DNA of 64,000 nt from Ascarosepion bandense (GCA_037127315.1 JBBBDQ010001122.1:5187001-5251000), one strand, 5' to 3'. Positions 31,740 through 42,698 are shown, counted from the stretch's first letter. Made by a program: numbers and translations. The notes: generated from the letters alone by a model not told the origin.

Positions 31740-32592
31740 AATTGGATTATAATTAAAAACCTATATTGACAGCGAACCGCTTAGATACGGACAAGAATTC
31801 AGTAGATAGACAAAAATAGAAAGGGGCATAAGACAAGGATGTGTCTTCTCACTGGACCTATTCAACCTGTACAGCGAAAACATTCTGAGAGAGTTGGAAT
31901 CCTTGCCAGGATTTGTCATTTGAAGCCACAGTCTCAACAGTATAAGATGCGAATGACACAGTGCTGATAGCAGACACAGAAAGAAAAATGCAAGACCTCC
32001 TCCAGAAGGTTGCAAGAAAAAGCGAGAAGGAAAGACTCAGCATAAACTTAACAAAAAATAAATGCATGATCATCAACAAAAAGAAAACCCCAAAATGCCA
32101 CCTACAGGCCGAGGAAACTAAAATAAAACTGGTACAGAATTTTAAATACCTTGGAAGTATTCTGACAGAAGATCTAAGCGAGACACTGAGATCCGAAGAA
32201 GCATTGGCATCACCAAAGACTCATTTCAAAAGCTAACCAGAATACTGAGAGACAGGAAGATCTCATTAGAAACAAAGAAAATACTGCTTGATTGCTACAC
32301 GCTACCTGTTCTTCTGTATGGCAGAGAATGTTAGACGATCTCTTCAGAGATGAAAGAAAGGCTTGAAGTAACGGAAAACGTGGTTCTACAGAAGGATACT
32401 GAGGATACCATGGATCTGACACGTGAAAGACGACAAAGTGTTGGTGAGGATGCAAACGAGAAGAAAACTTATACTTAGCATTAAGAAGAGACAGTTGAAA
32501 TTTCTCGGATACATAATGAAGAAATAGGGTTTCGAGAATTTAATACTCCCAAGACCGATAGAGGGGAAAAGAGACGGGAGAAAGCAGCGCAA
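31740..32592 (+). pseudogene. LINE reverse transcriptase (SWT.HVSN family), broken
   Basis: Pieces in order: 'IERGIRQGCVFSLDLFNLYS' (RT block 4), 'VLIADTERKMQDLLQKVARK' (after the lost ADD box), 'INLTKNKCMIINKKK', 'FKYLGSILTED', 'RSIGITKDSFQKL', 'RKISLETKKILLDCYTLPVL' and then the 'WSDT.KD'-type C-terminal domain. The catalytic YADD is destroyed by a frameshift near 31945. This is the longest RT-containing copy of this family in the window. Confidence 0.85.
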
Positions 32593-33135
32593 GACAATAC
32601 TGTTTTTTCTCGACATTTTCCTACACCATTTAGGTTTGTGTAGGTCTCGGTTAAATTCAGTAAATATCTATACAAAAAAAAATTTAGGTCAACCAGGTGG
32701 ATGAGATAGTTTGAGCTGACAGGCGTTTCTCACTTCGACCGTTTGAGTAAAGCAATTTTCTCCCCATCTTCTCCCGAGGCCCATTCATCACTCATTATCG
32801 TGAGTAAATTAACAATAAAAAAAATCCTTAGATCTACAAGATATCTGGGTATGACATTAAATCGTTTCTAATTTCTTATTTCTTTTCCCCGTCCTCTTTT
32901 CATCTCCGTTTTCAAATTTCACATTTTACGGAGCCCTTTTAACTCCCTTGTTTCGCCTTAAGGACGATAATTTTATCCGATACGAGAATATTAATTTAAC
33001 ATTTCGTTTTTGTCATTTGATTCTTTGTTTGTATTTTTCATTTTTGTGGAAAGAATACTCTTCAATTCCTTCCTTGTAGGCAATTTAAGCTTTTAAGTGA
33101 GCCGTAGAATATTTTTAATGCTATGTCTTTCGAGT
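32593..33135. other. Unassigned stretch
   Basis: No repeat match or gene seen. 32690-32800 includes a GC-richer patch without motif. Confidence 0.4.
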
Positions 33136-33655
33136 TTGAGTTTTGTTTAACAGCATATCAACACCTCTGTGGGCTATTTAATGCCAAAAAGGTGGGGTTT
33201 TAACGTATTTTTTTTTTAATGTTCGATTATAGTGAGAAGGTTGATTTAGTCAGATTTTAATGAAAAATTTGTTTTTATTCTTTTTTATTTTAGAAAACTG
33301 AAAATGTCTTCTAGTTTGGTAATAAAAAATGTTTTGCTGAGAATAATTTTTTCCTTCAAAAATGTGTTATGGTAATAATTTTTTCTCCAAAAATGTATAT
33401 TTTTCTATAAAAGAAAAATGTCTATTTTTATGTATATATTCCTATAAACGTGTATTATGATACTTTCATGATGTTTTGACCCCAGTTTGGGGGGGGGTTA
33501 ACTATTTGCCCATAGCTGGGACCCTAAGAGGTGCTACCACTCCGGGTCAGGGTGGACCTGGGAACAACAGCAATAAAGAGATGGTTCCGTGCTCCTCACA
33601 ACCTCCCAATCAGAGGCCTTGCTGCCGGATGCAGTTTACCGTCATGCTCAGGACT
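33136..33655 (-). mobile_element. Repeat family V
   Basis: Tail at left (GAGTTTGAGTTTTGTTTAAC, ACACCTCTGTGGGCTATTTA), AT-rich middle with CTATAAAA words, head at right (CCATAGCTGGGACCC, GCTACCACTCCGGGTCAGGG, GGCCTTGCTGCCGGATG). Confidence 0.8.
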
Positions 33656-33789
33656 ATAATGCTATGTCACTTTAGGACGGAGGCAGTGATGGTTCTTCAC
33701 ACGTTCCTTCTTTTTGATGTCTGAATTTCTGTGACGATAATTTAATCTGATAATTTAATCTTTCGTTTTCGTCTTTTTGTTTTGTTTTA

Positions 33790-34625
33790 ATCATTTCTCC
33801 CTAAGCAAGGCGGGACCACCACTAGTGTGCAGGGGTTTGGTTATAGTGAGAGAAAAGACTGGATAAAAGGGGTTTTTTTTAGAAAAGGATAAAAGATGAA
33901 CAGATTCAAGAAGATAGAACGTGACAATTGACGTTGCATTTAAATTTTTGGAGATTGTAACTATCAGAGAAGCAAATAAACGGAAGTTCCACAGGCAGGA
34001 AGTGCGAGAAAATAAACTGTTGGAACAAAAATGATGGTTACATTTAACTATTTCAACAGTAAAATGATGGTACCTAGATGCCAATCTAGGTAGTCAGTTA
34101 AGTGCCATACGTGATACACGCTTAGGCGATCGTGTCTCGAAAGAGACATGACTGACTGGGCAGAAGATTATCCCGCAGTAGGTTGCCATTGCTTTCTGCT
34201 GTAGATTGGTTGCCAGCCAAGGCTATAGAACCCAATCTATCCTATTATTTAACCCATAACTGGAGGGAAGAGACGGATTAATACCTTTCCCAAGGGTATT
34301 TGCGCGTAAGTGAATGCAAGGAATTCAACTGGAATTCGAACCTTGTTTCCCGATTTCTAGTTCCGAGCCGTTATCCACTGCGCCGGGCCAGCAGGGGAAA
34401 AATGCTCATCAGAGCAGTTGCCATTAAAATATTTGTAGAAAAGACAGAGGGAAGCCATGGCACGTTGATGAGAAAGTGACGGAAGTCGTGATACCAAGTT
34501 AGGATCAATTACATTGCAGATCCTTCTTTGAATTTTATCGAGAATGAGATGAATAGCTAGAGCACCCGATTAGATATGGCAACAGTAAGAAAATTAAAGA
34601 ATCTGTGGAGAGCTTACACCCTGAA
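33790..34625 (-). pseudogene. CR1/L2-like LINE C-terminus, interrupted by a SINE
   Basis: 33791-34084 gives the C-terminal signature 'HFTVEIVKCNHHFCSNSLFS', 'RTSCLWNFRLFASL', 'ISKNLNAT', 'LHTSGGPALL'. After the SINE at 34089-34392 the upstream part continues (CATCAGAGCAGTTGCCATTA, AGAAAAGACAGAGGGAAGCC). Compared with 51340-51400, about 50 bp of LINE is missing at the insertion. Confidence 0.8.
34089..34392 (-). mobile_element. tRNA-derived SINE, family A (full length)
   Basis: Minus strand: head with 'GCAGTGGATAACGGCTCGG', body, tail with hairpin and GGCACTTAACTGAC. Inserted in the LINE above. Confidence 0.85.
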
Positions 34626-35303
34626 GGGACATTGTATTTTTTTCATGAAATAATATCCTAAGCTAGTTTAATCTTGCACAAGTGAAAGTCATCTTATGAA
34701 GATACACAGTGATACTCGAAACAGTATAAATGAACTTTACTAGTGCTATCAAAAAATTATGGTTATAAGTATAAACCGGAAGTTCTTTTCTTTTTTTTTT
34801 TTTACCTCTCCTAATCCCATTTTTCATCTTCTTCTTCTTCTTGCGGAAATGAGGATGGTTCGACTGTGTGTACATGGCTTGGCGGATCTTAGCTGTAAAG
34901 GTCTGAACGTAAAGGTCTGTAAAAGTTTAGAATGTCGCTCGTCAGAAAAATTTCCACGAAAATAGCAATACAATAGCGAAAGTCTTGCGACGTTGCGTCT
35001 GTGGGAAGAAGGTTGGACAATAATTCGTCGCCTACAAGGCCGCCTAAGATCTTTTGAACTCTCAAGAACATTTACGTTCTTGTAAATATGAGACGGTCAG
35101 TTTTATATTTGTATTTACTAAGCTTAGGTTATGCTTAACACAAATACTTTGCACTTAGTGAGATTCGAACTCATTCCCCATGAGCCAAGGTCCTTATATT
35201 GTTTACACGCACTTACAGTTACTGAGTTGTTACTACAGGCCCAGTACCCATTAAACCAAGCCAAACGTAATTAAATACATGTCGTTTTTAAGCCTACTGT
35301 AAG
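34626..35303. other. Unassigned stretch
   Basis: Poly-T tract (34788-34802). 35150-35250 contains tRNA-like words (GTGAGATTCGAACTCATTCC) that could be a SINE head remnant. No gene seen. Confidence 0.4.
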
Positions 35304-35722
35304 AAAGTCATTTAAGTGCCATACGTGAAACACGCTTTGGGTGATCATGTCTCGAAAGAGACATGACTGACTGAGCAGAAGATTATCCCGCAGTAGGTTG
35401 CCATCCTTAGGAGTGGATGCACGTTGTGTTGCAGTGGATATCGACTCGGAACGACAAATCGGGGAGCCGAGTTCGAATTCCAGTTGAATTCCTTGCATTC
35501 ACTTGCAGACAAATACCCTTGGGAAAGGTATTAATCCGTCTCTTCCCACCAATTATGGGTTAAATAACAAAACAGATTGGGTTCTATAGCATTGGTCGGC
35601 AACCAATCTACCACAGAAAGCAATGGCAACCTACTGTGGGATAATCATCTCCCTAGTCAGTCATGTCTCGAAAGAGACATGATTGCCCAAAGCGTGTATC
35701 ACGTATAGCACTTAACTGACCG
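35304..35722 (+). mobile_element. Inverted pair of family A SINEs
   Basis: A minus-strand tail fragment (35304-35403) abuts a full plus-strand copy (about 35408-35722) whose tRNA-like head is well kept: A box TTGCAGTGGATATCG, B box GAGTTCGAATTCC. The two tails are inverted repeats of each other over about 100 bp. Confidence 0.8.
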
Positions 35723-36004
35723 TGAGAGAGTAGACTCAGGATTAAGTCTCCCGGAGCCTGCACAAACTAAATTTCCCATACGAAATATATATATTAGCTG
35801 TCATCGATAGCTTCAATCTCTGCCATCTACACCAGTGATGAGTCGGCTCAAATAACAGAATCAATTTCCATATCCAGATATCTCGTGACATTAGAGTGGT
35901 AGGGGCATCACATGAATAACAGCCGCAGTAGAAGTGGTGTTTCCTTCGGCAAGAAAGCCTGACAGAGCCCAGCCCTTTCCAGGCTGGTTTGAATTCAGGG
36001 TTTT
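35723..36004. other. Unassigned stretch
   Basis: No repeat match or domain seen. Confidence 0.4.
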
Positions 36005-36180
36005 TCCTTCTTCTAGACCGGTTACCACCCAAGGCTATAGAATTATGCTATTTACCTATAGATTGGAGGAAGAAGAGATGGTACAATAACATAAGCACGT
36101 AAGTGAATGTAATAAATCCGACTGGAATTCGAACTCGGATCTCTAATTCCTCAATCCGAACGGCTACTTATTACTTTACC
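36005..36180 (-). mobile_element. Family A SINE, head and body only
   Basis: Body words ACCCAAGGCTATAGAAT, CACGTAAGTGAATGTAAT, CTGGAATTCGAACTCGG are present. The tail is absent. Confidence 0.65.
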
Positions 36181-36289
36181 ATGCCTCCAGTCAATTTCGA
36201 CATAATTATGATATATAATATAGCAGGAAAAAAAATGTACAGTAAGTAATTTTTAGCAACACAGTTTTCCGGTTACATTTGTTACCATA

Positions 36290-36510
36290 ACTCACGCCCC
36301 AGAAGATGGCCTCAGAAAGAGGTTGAAAGTACTTGGGTACCTTAAGAAATGAATGAAAATAACATCTGTCAATGTTACAGCTCATTTCTGACATCATTTG
36401 ATTGTAATACGCGAAAGATTATCCGTGAGTATGAATGGATTTTATTAAAAATAAGCAAACATGTTCTTTGCAATTTATTTAAGAAAAATCTGCTGCCTAA
36501 ATACACAAAC

Positions 36511-36512
<2 letters not shown>
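36290..36512 (+). mobile_element. PLE terminal fragment with hammerhead-like stem
   Basis: 36295-36335 has CCCCAGAAGATGGCCTC, GAGG and UUGAAAG, a decayed hammerhead arrangement. It is followed by 'SFLTSFDCNTRKIIREYEWI' and 'LCNLFKKNLL', homologous to the coding-like stretch at 45297-45418, ending at (TA)n. Confidence 0.65.

Positions 36513-36550
<38 letters not shown>
36513..36550 (+). repeat. (TA)n microsatellite
   Basis: About 19 TA units between a PLE terminal fragment and an inverted repeat. Confidence 0.95.
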
Positions 36551-36554
<4 letters not shown>

Positions 36555-36714
36555 GACAGACATGTTATTCCATGGTTAAGCGGAAGTGTAGACCTATTTC
36601 AGGCAAACTATCGTTAGCTTCCGTCTTCTGTACAATAAAGGCGGAAACTGATGATAGTTCGCCTGAAATAGGCCTACACTTCCGCTTAACCATGGAATAA
36701 CGTGTCTGTCTTAA
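36551..36714. repeat. Imperfect inverted repeat carrying a hammerhead-like motif
   Basis: Arms 36551-36623 and 36642-36714 are complementary over 73 nt with 6 differences, mostly transitions. The right arm contains CUGAUGA ... GAAA with GCGGAA/UUCCGC as a possible stem I and palindromic UAGGCCUA as stem III. The expected cleavage triplet reads ACA rather than NUH, so activity is doubtful. A related single motif is at 36928-36970. Confidence 0.8.
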
Positions 36715-36836
36715 TTTTTACATATATTTGTTCTATATGTATTTATATACATATATATTTAGAGATATCCTAGAGAGTTATCTTACCAATTTATGTACAG
36801 GATACTTCTTTGGATTCTTCTATATCTACACCGCAT

Positions 36837-36839
<3 letters not shown>

Positions 36840-36891
<52 letters not shown>
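36840..36891 (+). repeat. (TA)n microsatellite
   Basis: About 26 TA units. Confidence 0.95.
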
Positions 36892-36894
<3 letters not shown>

Positions 36895-36927
36895 AAAATT
36901 AAGGCAGACACGTTATTCATGGTAAAT

Positions 36928-36970
36928 CGGAAGTGTAGGCCTATTTCAAGCGAACCATCATCAGCTTCCG
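36928..36970 (-). ncRNA. Hammerhead-like motif, PLE terminal type
   Basis: Minus RNA begins CGGAAG and ends CUUCCG (6-bp stem I) around CUGAUGA, a short UUCG-containing stem II, GAAA and palindromic UAGGCCUA. The cleavage position shows ACA where NUH is needed, as in the copy at 36642. It is positioned downstream of the PLE endonuclease fragment at 38139 read on the same strand. Confidence 0.6.
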
Positions 36971-37001
36971 TCTTTATTGTACAAAGGATTTTACACGAAT
37001 A

Positions 37002-38138
37002 AAATTCACAAAGATCTAAAAAAAACGAATAAAAATAACGGTCGCTCCCTTAACATAGAAAATTTAAGAAAAAATACATCATTACATCAGTTCGGTGAAC
37101 ACACACACATATTCATACATAAACATATATATATACGCAACATATAATCAAACACGCGTAAGATCGGATGTCAACAACAATCCAAAGCTACATTCAGCCT
37201 GTCACTTAGACTGCTGACCCGTAGATTTGAAACGTAAAGAAAGTGGGTTAGGTGAGAGAGAGATTGAGAGAGAGAGAGGAGAGAGAGAGAGAGCGAGAGA
37301 ACATTAAACAGAAAGGATAAGTATCTTAAAGCGTAAACGAAAAGGGAAGAAAATGAGAAAATGAGAAAATAAAAAATAAATAAATATTATAAATTAACGG
37401 TGAAAAGATTAGAAATTGGAGTCTAAAAAAATTAAAAATATATTTAAGAGATAATCCGTTAATCTGTTGTGATCACAAAATACTCACACCTCTATATAAT
37501 CAACATTATACTAATTGTACAATCAACAAAACAAATATAATGCAATATAAAATTTAAAAATTTAAAAACATTATTTTAATTTATACGTAAGCCTAATTAT
37601 TCTATTTAAATTTAGATCTTTAAACTTAATTATTTGGTTTAAAAATAAATGTACATATTACTAGTGAAAGGATAAGAAATTGGAATTTTTAAAAAACCTA
37701 AAAAAATTAAACAATTAAGATATAATAGTTGAAGAATCCACTTTAATCATAATTAATAGGTAATTTTTTCGGTCAACAGTACAGTTATAATACCATATAA
37801 TTTTAGTACTGTAAAAAAACATATATATGTACACATACAACTCACACAGACACGTAAATGCGTACACACATACCCGCATGCACATATATATGTATACCCA
37901 TATATGTACACGTACACAGATACATATATACATATACACACATACGAACACACACACATATATATACACACTCAAACACCAGCAAAAACAAATATGTAAG
38001 CAATACCATAGACATATAAAAACCGTATAAAAAAAAACTCGACATATATAACAATGGTTTACAATTAAACAATATATATTCCGTAGAATAGTGTGATGTG
38101 TGTAAAGTCTTCACAGGAATGAATGTGGGGCTTAAAGT
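37002..38138 (-). other. Probable PLE 3' region with AT- and CA-rich tracts
   Basis: Lies between the PLE endonuclease reading frame (38540 to 38139) and the hammerhead-like terminal motif (36970), so it is probably that element's 3' untranslated part. It includes a GA tract (37255-37300) and TACACA-rich microsatellite (37820-37975). The frames in the latter are not genes. Confidence 0.45.
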
Positions 38139-38540
38139 TTAACATAGTTTAAACCGGCTCCTGTGTCGACATTTAAAAATTAATTCCCTCTTCAGATTCA
38201 GCAGATCCAATTGGTTTTTGTAGTTTACAATAGTGATCTTTTCATCCAGGCATAAGCGACAGCAATCTTTGATGTTGGTAGGTGTGCTGGATTTTTTAAT
38301 GATATTCCATTTAATCATGGTGGTTAGGTTATTGTCCTTCAATGACCAGAGATATTTTGATAGAGCTGTCTGGTTTCTTAGTTCAGGGTTGGAAAAGGAG
38401 TGTATGTGATTGTACAACCGTTGCTTCCAAGCACCTGCAGAAATACCAAAGTAGTATTTTTTCAAGTATGTATTTTCTTTTGGGTATATCATGGCTTGAT
38501 ATACTACCCCTTCTGTCATACACTCTCCATACATAGAACA
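38139..38540 (-). pseudogene. Penelope-like GIY-YIG endonuclease (C-terminal fragment)
   Basis: Open frame of 131 residues: 'CMTEGVVYQAMI', 'YYFGISAGAWKQRLYNHIHS' (degenerate YIG motif with the conserved KQR..NH), 'TALSKYLWSLKDN', 'IKWNIIKKS', 'CCRLCLDEKITIV' and 'LNLKRELIFKCRHRSRF'. The zinc-binding-like CxxC and the KCRH tail are classic for PLE endonucleases. It would nick target DNA for target-primed reverse transcription. The RT part upstream (beyond 38540) is missing. Confidence 0.85.
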
Positions 38541-38559
38541 TTATATATATAAACTTATA

Positions 38560-38890
38560 AAAGAAGAAAAAAGTTTTATTCTCTACTGACAATACTGCTG
38601 AGACCCTTTGTGAATCCTGCTTCATGCCAGCCTCCACTGCCGGCATAACTTGGAATTTGTTTACCTTATCGTGAGAGGATGCTTCCTTGACAACTACAAC
38701 CCTTGTTTCTTTAAGTCCACGGTCAACCGCTATTTGTTCTACACGTCCCCAAAATATGCAAATCTTACTTCTTCTTCTCTCTTACAACAATCTGAATCAG
38801 TAACCCACTACCTTGAGTGGCTCTTGGACCTTGTATTGGATGAATTAATAATAATAATAAATTACCAGTTAATTTCTTTAATTTTTTAAA
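38560..38890 (+). pseudogene. LINE C-terminal relic (STVNRY family)
   Basis: 'RGCFLDNYNPCFFKSTVNRY' and 'HYLEWLLDLVLDE' then an (AAT)n-like tail. Matches the RT C-terminus of jockey/CR1-type LINEs; the same family as 31398-31665. Confidence 0.6.
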
Positions 38891-38997
38891 TAAAATCCTC
38901 GCAGAATCAAAAGTAAACCTCGGATTAACTATAACATTAAAACTTTTAATGCTTCCCTGTATTACTTGTAGGGAAAATTTTAAAGAATATTAAGCTT

Positions 38998-39300
38998 AAG
39001 TAGTGTTCTGGTGCAGTGGATATCGACTAGGAACAACAAATCGGGGAGCCAAGTTCGAATTCCAGTTGAATACCTTCCATTCACTTATGGACAAATACCC
39101 TTGAGAAAGGTAATAATCCGTCTCTTCCCTCCAGTTATGGGTTAAATAACAGGACAGATTGGGTTCTATAGCCTTGGCTGGCAACCAATCTACCACAGAA
39201 AGCAATGGCAACCTACTGCTGGATAATCTTCTGCTCAGCCATCATGTCTCTTCCTAGACATGATCGCCCAAAGCGTGTATCACGTATGGCACTTGACTGG
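38998..39300 (+). mobile_element. tRNA-derived SINE, family A (full length)
   Basis: Head TGTTCTGGTGCAGTGGATAT with A box, B box AAGTTCGAATTCCAG, body, tail ending CACGTATGGCACTTGACTG. The tail hairpin is partly changed (CATGTCTCTTCCTAGACATG). Confidence 0.85.
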
Positions 39301-39814
39301 CAGTACTTCTCAGTTATTTCCCAGCGCCCGAGGCGTCACCGAAAGAGGAAGTGCCGAGGGGACTTGAGTAAGTTTTCCACGGTATTGTCGTTAAACCCAC
39401 TTTAAACTGACCTTGTGTTATATTCGGTAGCGACGTAGACGCGATTAACATAACTCGTAGTTAGTAAACTCATCTCGTTAAAAAGATACCGATTTTAAAA
39501 CTACTTATAACTATTAACTAAGAATAGCACAGATATGGCACAAGGGCGAAAGTAGGGAGCATCCAGTGACGACCGAATACAGTAGTCATTCGTAACTGAT
39601 CTAGAGAGACAAGCTTGCTAACCACAGCGAAGTCTACTTATATGATTGAAAAGAATTGAAACCAGTATTATTAAATGTGAGAGTATCCTACCAACAAAGT
39701 GACGCCAATGTACAAATATACTTAATCCAGTATACCCATCATGGCACCGGGTTTAATAAGAGTATACCAAGCACATGCAAAAACGATATTTTTATTTCTT
39801 GTGATCGTTTCTTC
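39301..39814. other. Unassigned, with a CpG-richer repeat at 39310-39450
   Basis: 39310-39450 is an inverted relative of 41620-41760 (shared words AATACCGTG, ACTTGAGTAAG, GTAGCGACGTAG). The rest is unassigned. Confidence 0.45.
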
Positions 39815-40420
39815 CCAAGCAAGGCAGGACTGCCACTGGTGCGCAGAGGGTTACAGTGAGAGAAAAAAAAACAGGTTACAGGGGATGTTGAAGAAAGAAT
39901 AAGAGAAAGATGTGAATCACAGAGACAGAAGATGGCAATTGACGTTGCAGTTAAACTTTTGGAGATTGTAGTTATCAGGGAAGCAAGCAAACGGAAGTGA
40001 GTTCCACAAACGGGAAGTAGGAGAAAAGAAACTATTAGAGGCGGCTATATTTAACTATTTTGACGGTAAAAGTGTGGGACCTAGATGCCAATCTAGTAGC
40101 ATACGTAAATAGATGTGATCGGGGCACCTGGGAAAGAAGTTCGTCAGAGCAGTAACCATAAAAGTACTTGTAGAAAAGACAGAGGGAAAACTCATCACGC
40201 CGGCGAGAAAATGACTGAAGGTAGCCTGCCAAGATAGGATCAAATACAATGCAGATCCTTCTTTGGATTTTGTGGATAACCTCGAGATGAATAGCAGAAG
40301 CATCCGACCAGATATGGCAACAATATTCAGTTCACGGACATATGATAAATTTATAAATATGGAAAATCGTTTCTGACAAGAAAAAATTCCTGACCCGGCA
40401 CAGTGACCCAACCTTCCTAG
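39815..40420 (-). pseudogene. CR1/L2-like LINE, RT C-terminal part and 3' end
   Basis: Minus frames: 'YLSYVRELNIVAISGRMLLL'-like, 'LYKYFYGYCSDELLSQVPRS', 'ATRLASRSHTFTVKIVKYS', then 'LWNSLPFACFLDNYNLQKFN'-like in degraded form and 'PLRTSGSPALLGKK'. This covers the thumb-to-C-terminus region. Confidence 0.8.
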
Positions 40421-40639
40421 CAGTAGATGTACGTGATACTGTGTTTGATTTTGAGAAAATCAGCACAAAATCTTGTTATAAATGCCTTCAGGTTTGGTAA
40501 CGCAGTCCCCTCAGATGGTCTGCGATTATCAGTCTTTGCGGCATAATTATCGCGTTCCTTATTCCGGTGTCTTTGACGAACCAGCAGCGTTCTTGTTGAT
40601 TCCGCTGGGCGCTCTGTTCATCAAAATCCGGATGACCTC

Positions 40640-40960
40640 GAATTTACAAATTTAAGCACAATACTAGATTAGCGGCAAGGCGCCATCATTTTACAGTTGA
40701 AATGGCTAGATGTAACTCTAAGTTCTATGCTAACATTTTCTTTTTTCGTACTTCTCGCTTGTGAAGTTCTATTCAGGTTTCTTGTTTCCAGTCAACTTTG
40801 ATCTTAAAACATTTAAATAAAACCTTAAACGTTATTTTCTGTCTTCCTAATTCCTGTTATTTCATTGTTCTCTCGCCTTAATAGTAGTTTTCTCATATTT
40901 TCTAATGCTCAGTAACCTTTACTGCCCTATCTTGCTTGGGATGAAATGATAAAAAAAAAC
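40640..40960 (+). pseudogene. CR1/L2-like LINE 3' end
   Basis: Plus-strand 'RQGAIILQLKWLDVTLSSML'-type decayed frames and 3' words AGTAACCTTTACTGCC, CTTGCTTGGGATGAAATGAT followed by an A tail. Confidence 0.65.
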
Positions 40961-42299
40961 CAACTGACATGAGCCCCAAGTCGCCTTAGTGGGCATCCTT
41001 CTACCTTTAAAATAACCAAATCCACTCTAAAACTGTACATATGTACTTACGAAGAAGCTCAAGCATTTTGTTGTGATTCCAAGGTTACCTAAGCTGTCTC
41101 ATCTTTCGAAATTACAAAAAAAAAAAGAATTGAATATCAGTTTAAAATTCAATGTTCTCGAAAACCTTTTTTTAAGCTTATAGTTTGTTTATATATAATT
41201 GGTGTAAGTAGGCGGGAAGGAAAAAGTGTCACTAAACAAAAAAAAAATGTTTACAGTGTCTTCAGGTCATTTAAGTAGTTCCAGGTGACGGCTGGCTGCT
41301 TTCAAAAAATTAAATACTTATTTGAAAAAAAGTAAAAGAAAAAAGAAAAATGTAAGCGATTTACGTCATATTAAAAACGACCTTCTGGTCGCAGCGCGGA
41401 AGTCATGTTTGTTTTAGTTTTGTTTTGTTTTTGTTTTTTTTTTGTTGATTTTGTTGATTTTTGCGCGTGCATCTGTCATAGGTGAATAATTCTTTGTGGT
41501 TTAACCATTTTCTCTTCTTCTTTTTCTATTCATTTCTTTTGTTTGTTTTTTTTTATTCTGTTCTGTATTCATTCAGTAAAACAAACGATATTCCCGCTTA
41601 TTTTACCTTTTCTAAAAGATGGCGTTTTCAGCGTTCCCACGTCGCTACCGAATCTGACACAAGGTTGAGATTTAGAGTAGGTTTAGCGGTAATACCGTGT
41701 AAAATTTGCTCAAGCCCTCTATGCACTTTCTGTTTTAGTGACGTCTTCAAGACAGGTAATGATTCCAGGTCCCTCCAAAACGGAGAGGTACTGCCTGGGC
41801 GGGGGATAGCCCCCTGAGACTTGAGCTAATACTATCTTCAAATTAGCTCAACTAATGCCGGAGAAATACCTTTCAGAAAGACAGCAAGATTTTTTTTTCG
41901 TTATAACAGTATATATATATTGTATATGAATTGGGGTAAATTTTTTGTTATAGTCGTCTTCTGATACAACCTAAATGCAGAGATAATTTAAAGCCCTTAA
42001 GTTTTTAAAAATACTGACAATGAATGAAATAGCCTGGACGATAGTTATGGCGGAGCTGCTTACTCAAATAGTAGAGTGTATGGTTGCAACTTCAAAATTT
42101 TAGGTAGCCAGAGCCTGGTATACATAAATTTATATACATATATACTTAATATAAAAATCAAAACAATATTTATGGATTATTTTACATGTAGATTTAAATG
42201 CTTTTTCTTGGATATTGTTTGTTCTAAAAGGAATGGAAATTTTTGACGCATTCCTTAGAAGTCCGATTTCAGCGATAAAAAAAAATCTGGGAAGCCATG

Positions 42300-42302
<3 letters not shown>
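40961..42302. other. Mostly unassigned
   Basis: Contains the CpG-richer repeat at about 41620-41760 and a GC-richer block at 41740-41820 (CTGCCTGGGCGGGGGATAGC). Otherwise AT-rich without recognised features. Confidence 0.4.

Positions 42303-42359
<57 letters not shown>
42303..42359 (+). repeat. (AT)n microsatellite
   Basis: About 28 AT units directly left of the palindrome. Confidence 0.95.
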
Positions 42360-42366
<7 letters not shown>

Positions 42367-42547
42367 AGGATTAATTCAAAGATGTTGAATGGCCATTTCG
42401 ATATGAAGATCCCCACGGGGGACGACACATCACCTCAGCAACAGAAAAAACCTTTCAGAAACTCGTTGCTGAGGTGATGTGTCGTCCCCCGTGGGGATCT
42501 TCATATCGAAATGGCCATTCAACATCTTTGAATTAATCCTTTTTTAA
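42360..42547. repeat. Perfect palindrome, 83-nt arms, with hammerhead-like sequence
   Basis: Arms 42360-42442 and 42465-42547 are exact complements, separated by 22 nt. Within the right arm (42465-42523) the RNA shows GUUG, CUGAGGU, a long stem II (GAUGUG/CAUAUC with inner CCCC/GGGG), GAAA, palindromic stem III AUGGCCAU, triplet AUU and CAAC pairing with GUUG. The only core deviation is U instead of A at position 9. The mirror copy is on the opposite strand. A relative with the full CUGAGGA core is at 42785-42851. Confidence 0.9.
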
Positions 42548-42695
42548 TATATATTTGCTCTGTAATATTTTATTACATGGAGCTCTCTTCCTGTATCATT
42601 TTTTAATATTAAAATAAATTTTTAATATTAATTAGGATCGGGTTTTTTGGAATTTACCTTCCTGCTTTTTCCCCTTGGATTGAAGTATCTGAATT

Positions 42696-42698
<3 letters not shown>

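Noticed and set aside
37715..38114. Cysteine/valine/tyrosine-rich frames on the minus strand
   Set aside because: They are translations of TACACA-type repeats; no domain and no start context.
41482..41817. 111-residue frame
   Set aside because: Phe/Ser-rich from T-rich DNA and partly within a repeat that recurs at 39310; no domain recognised.
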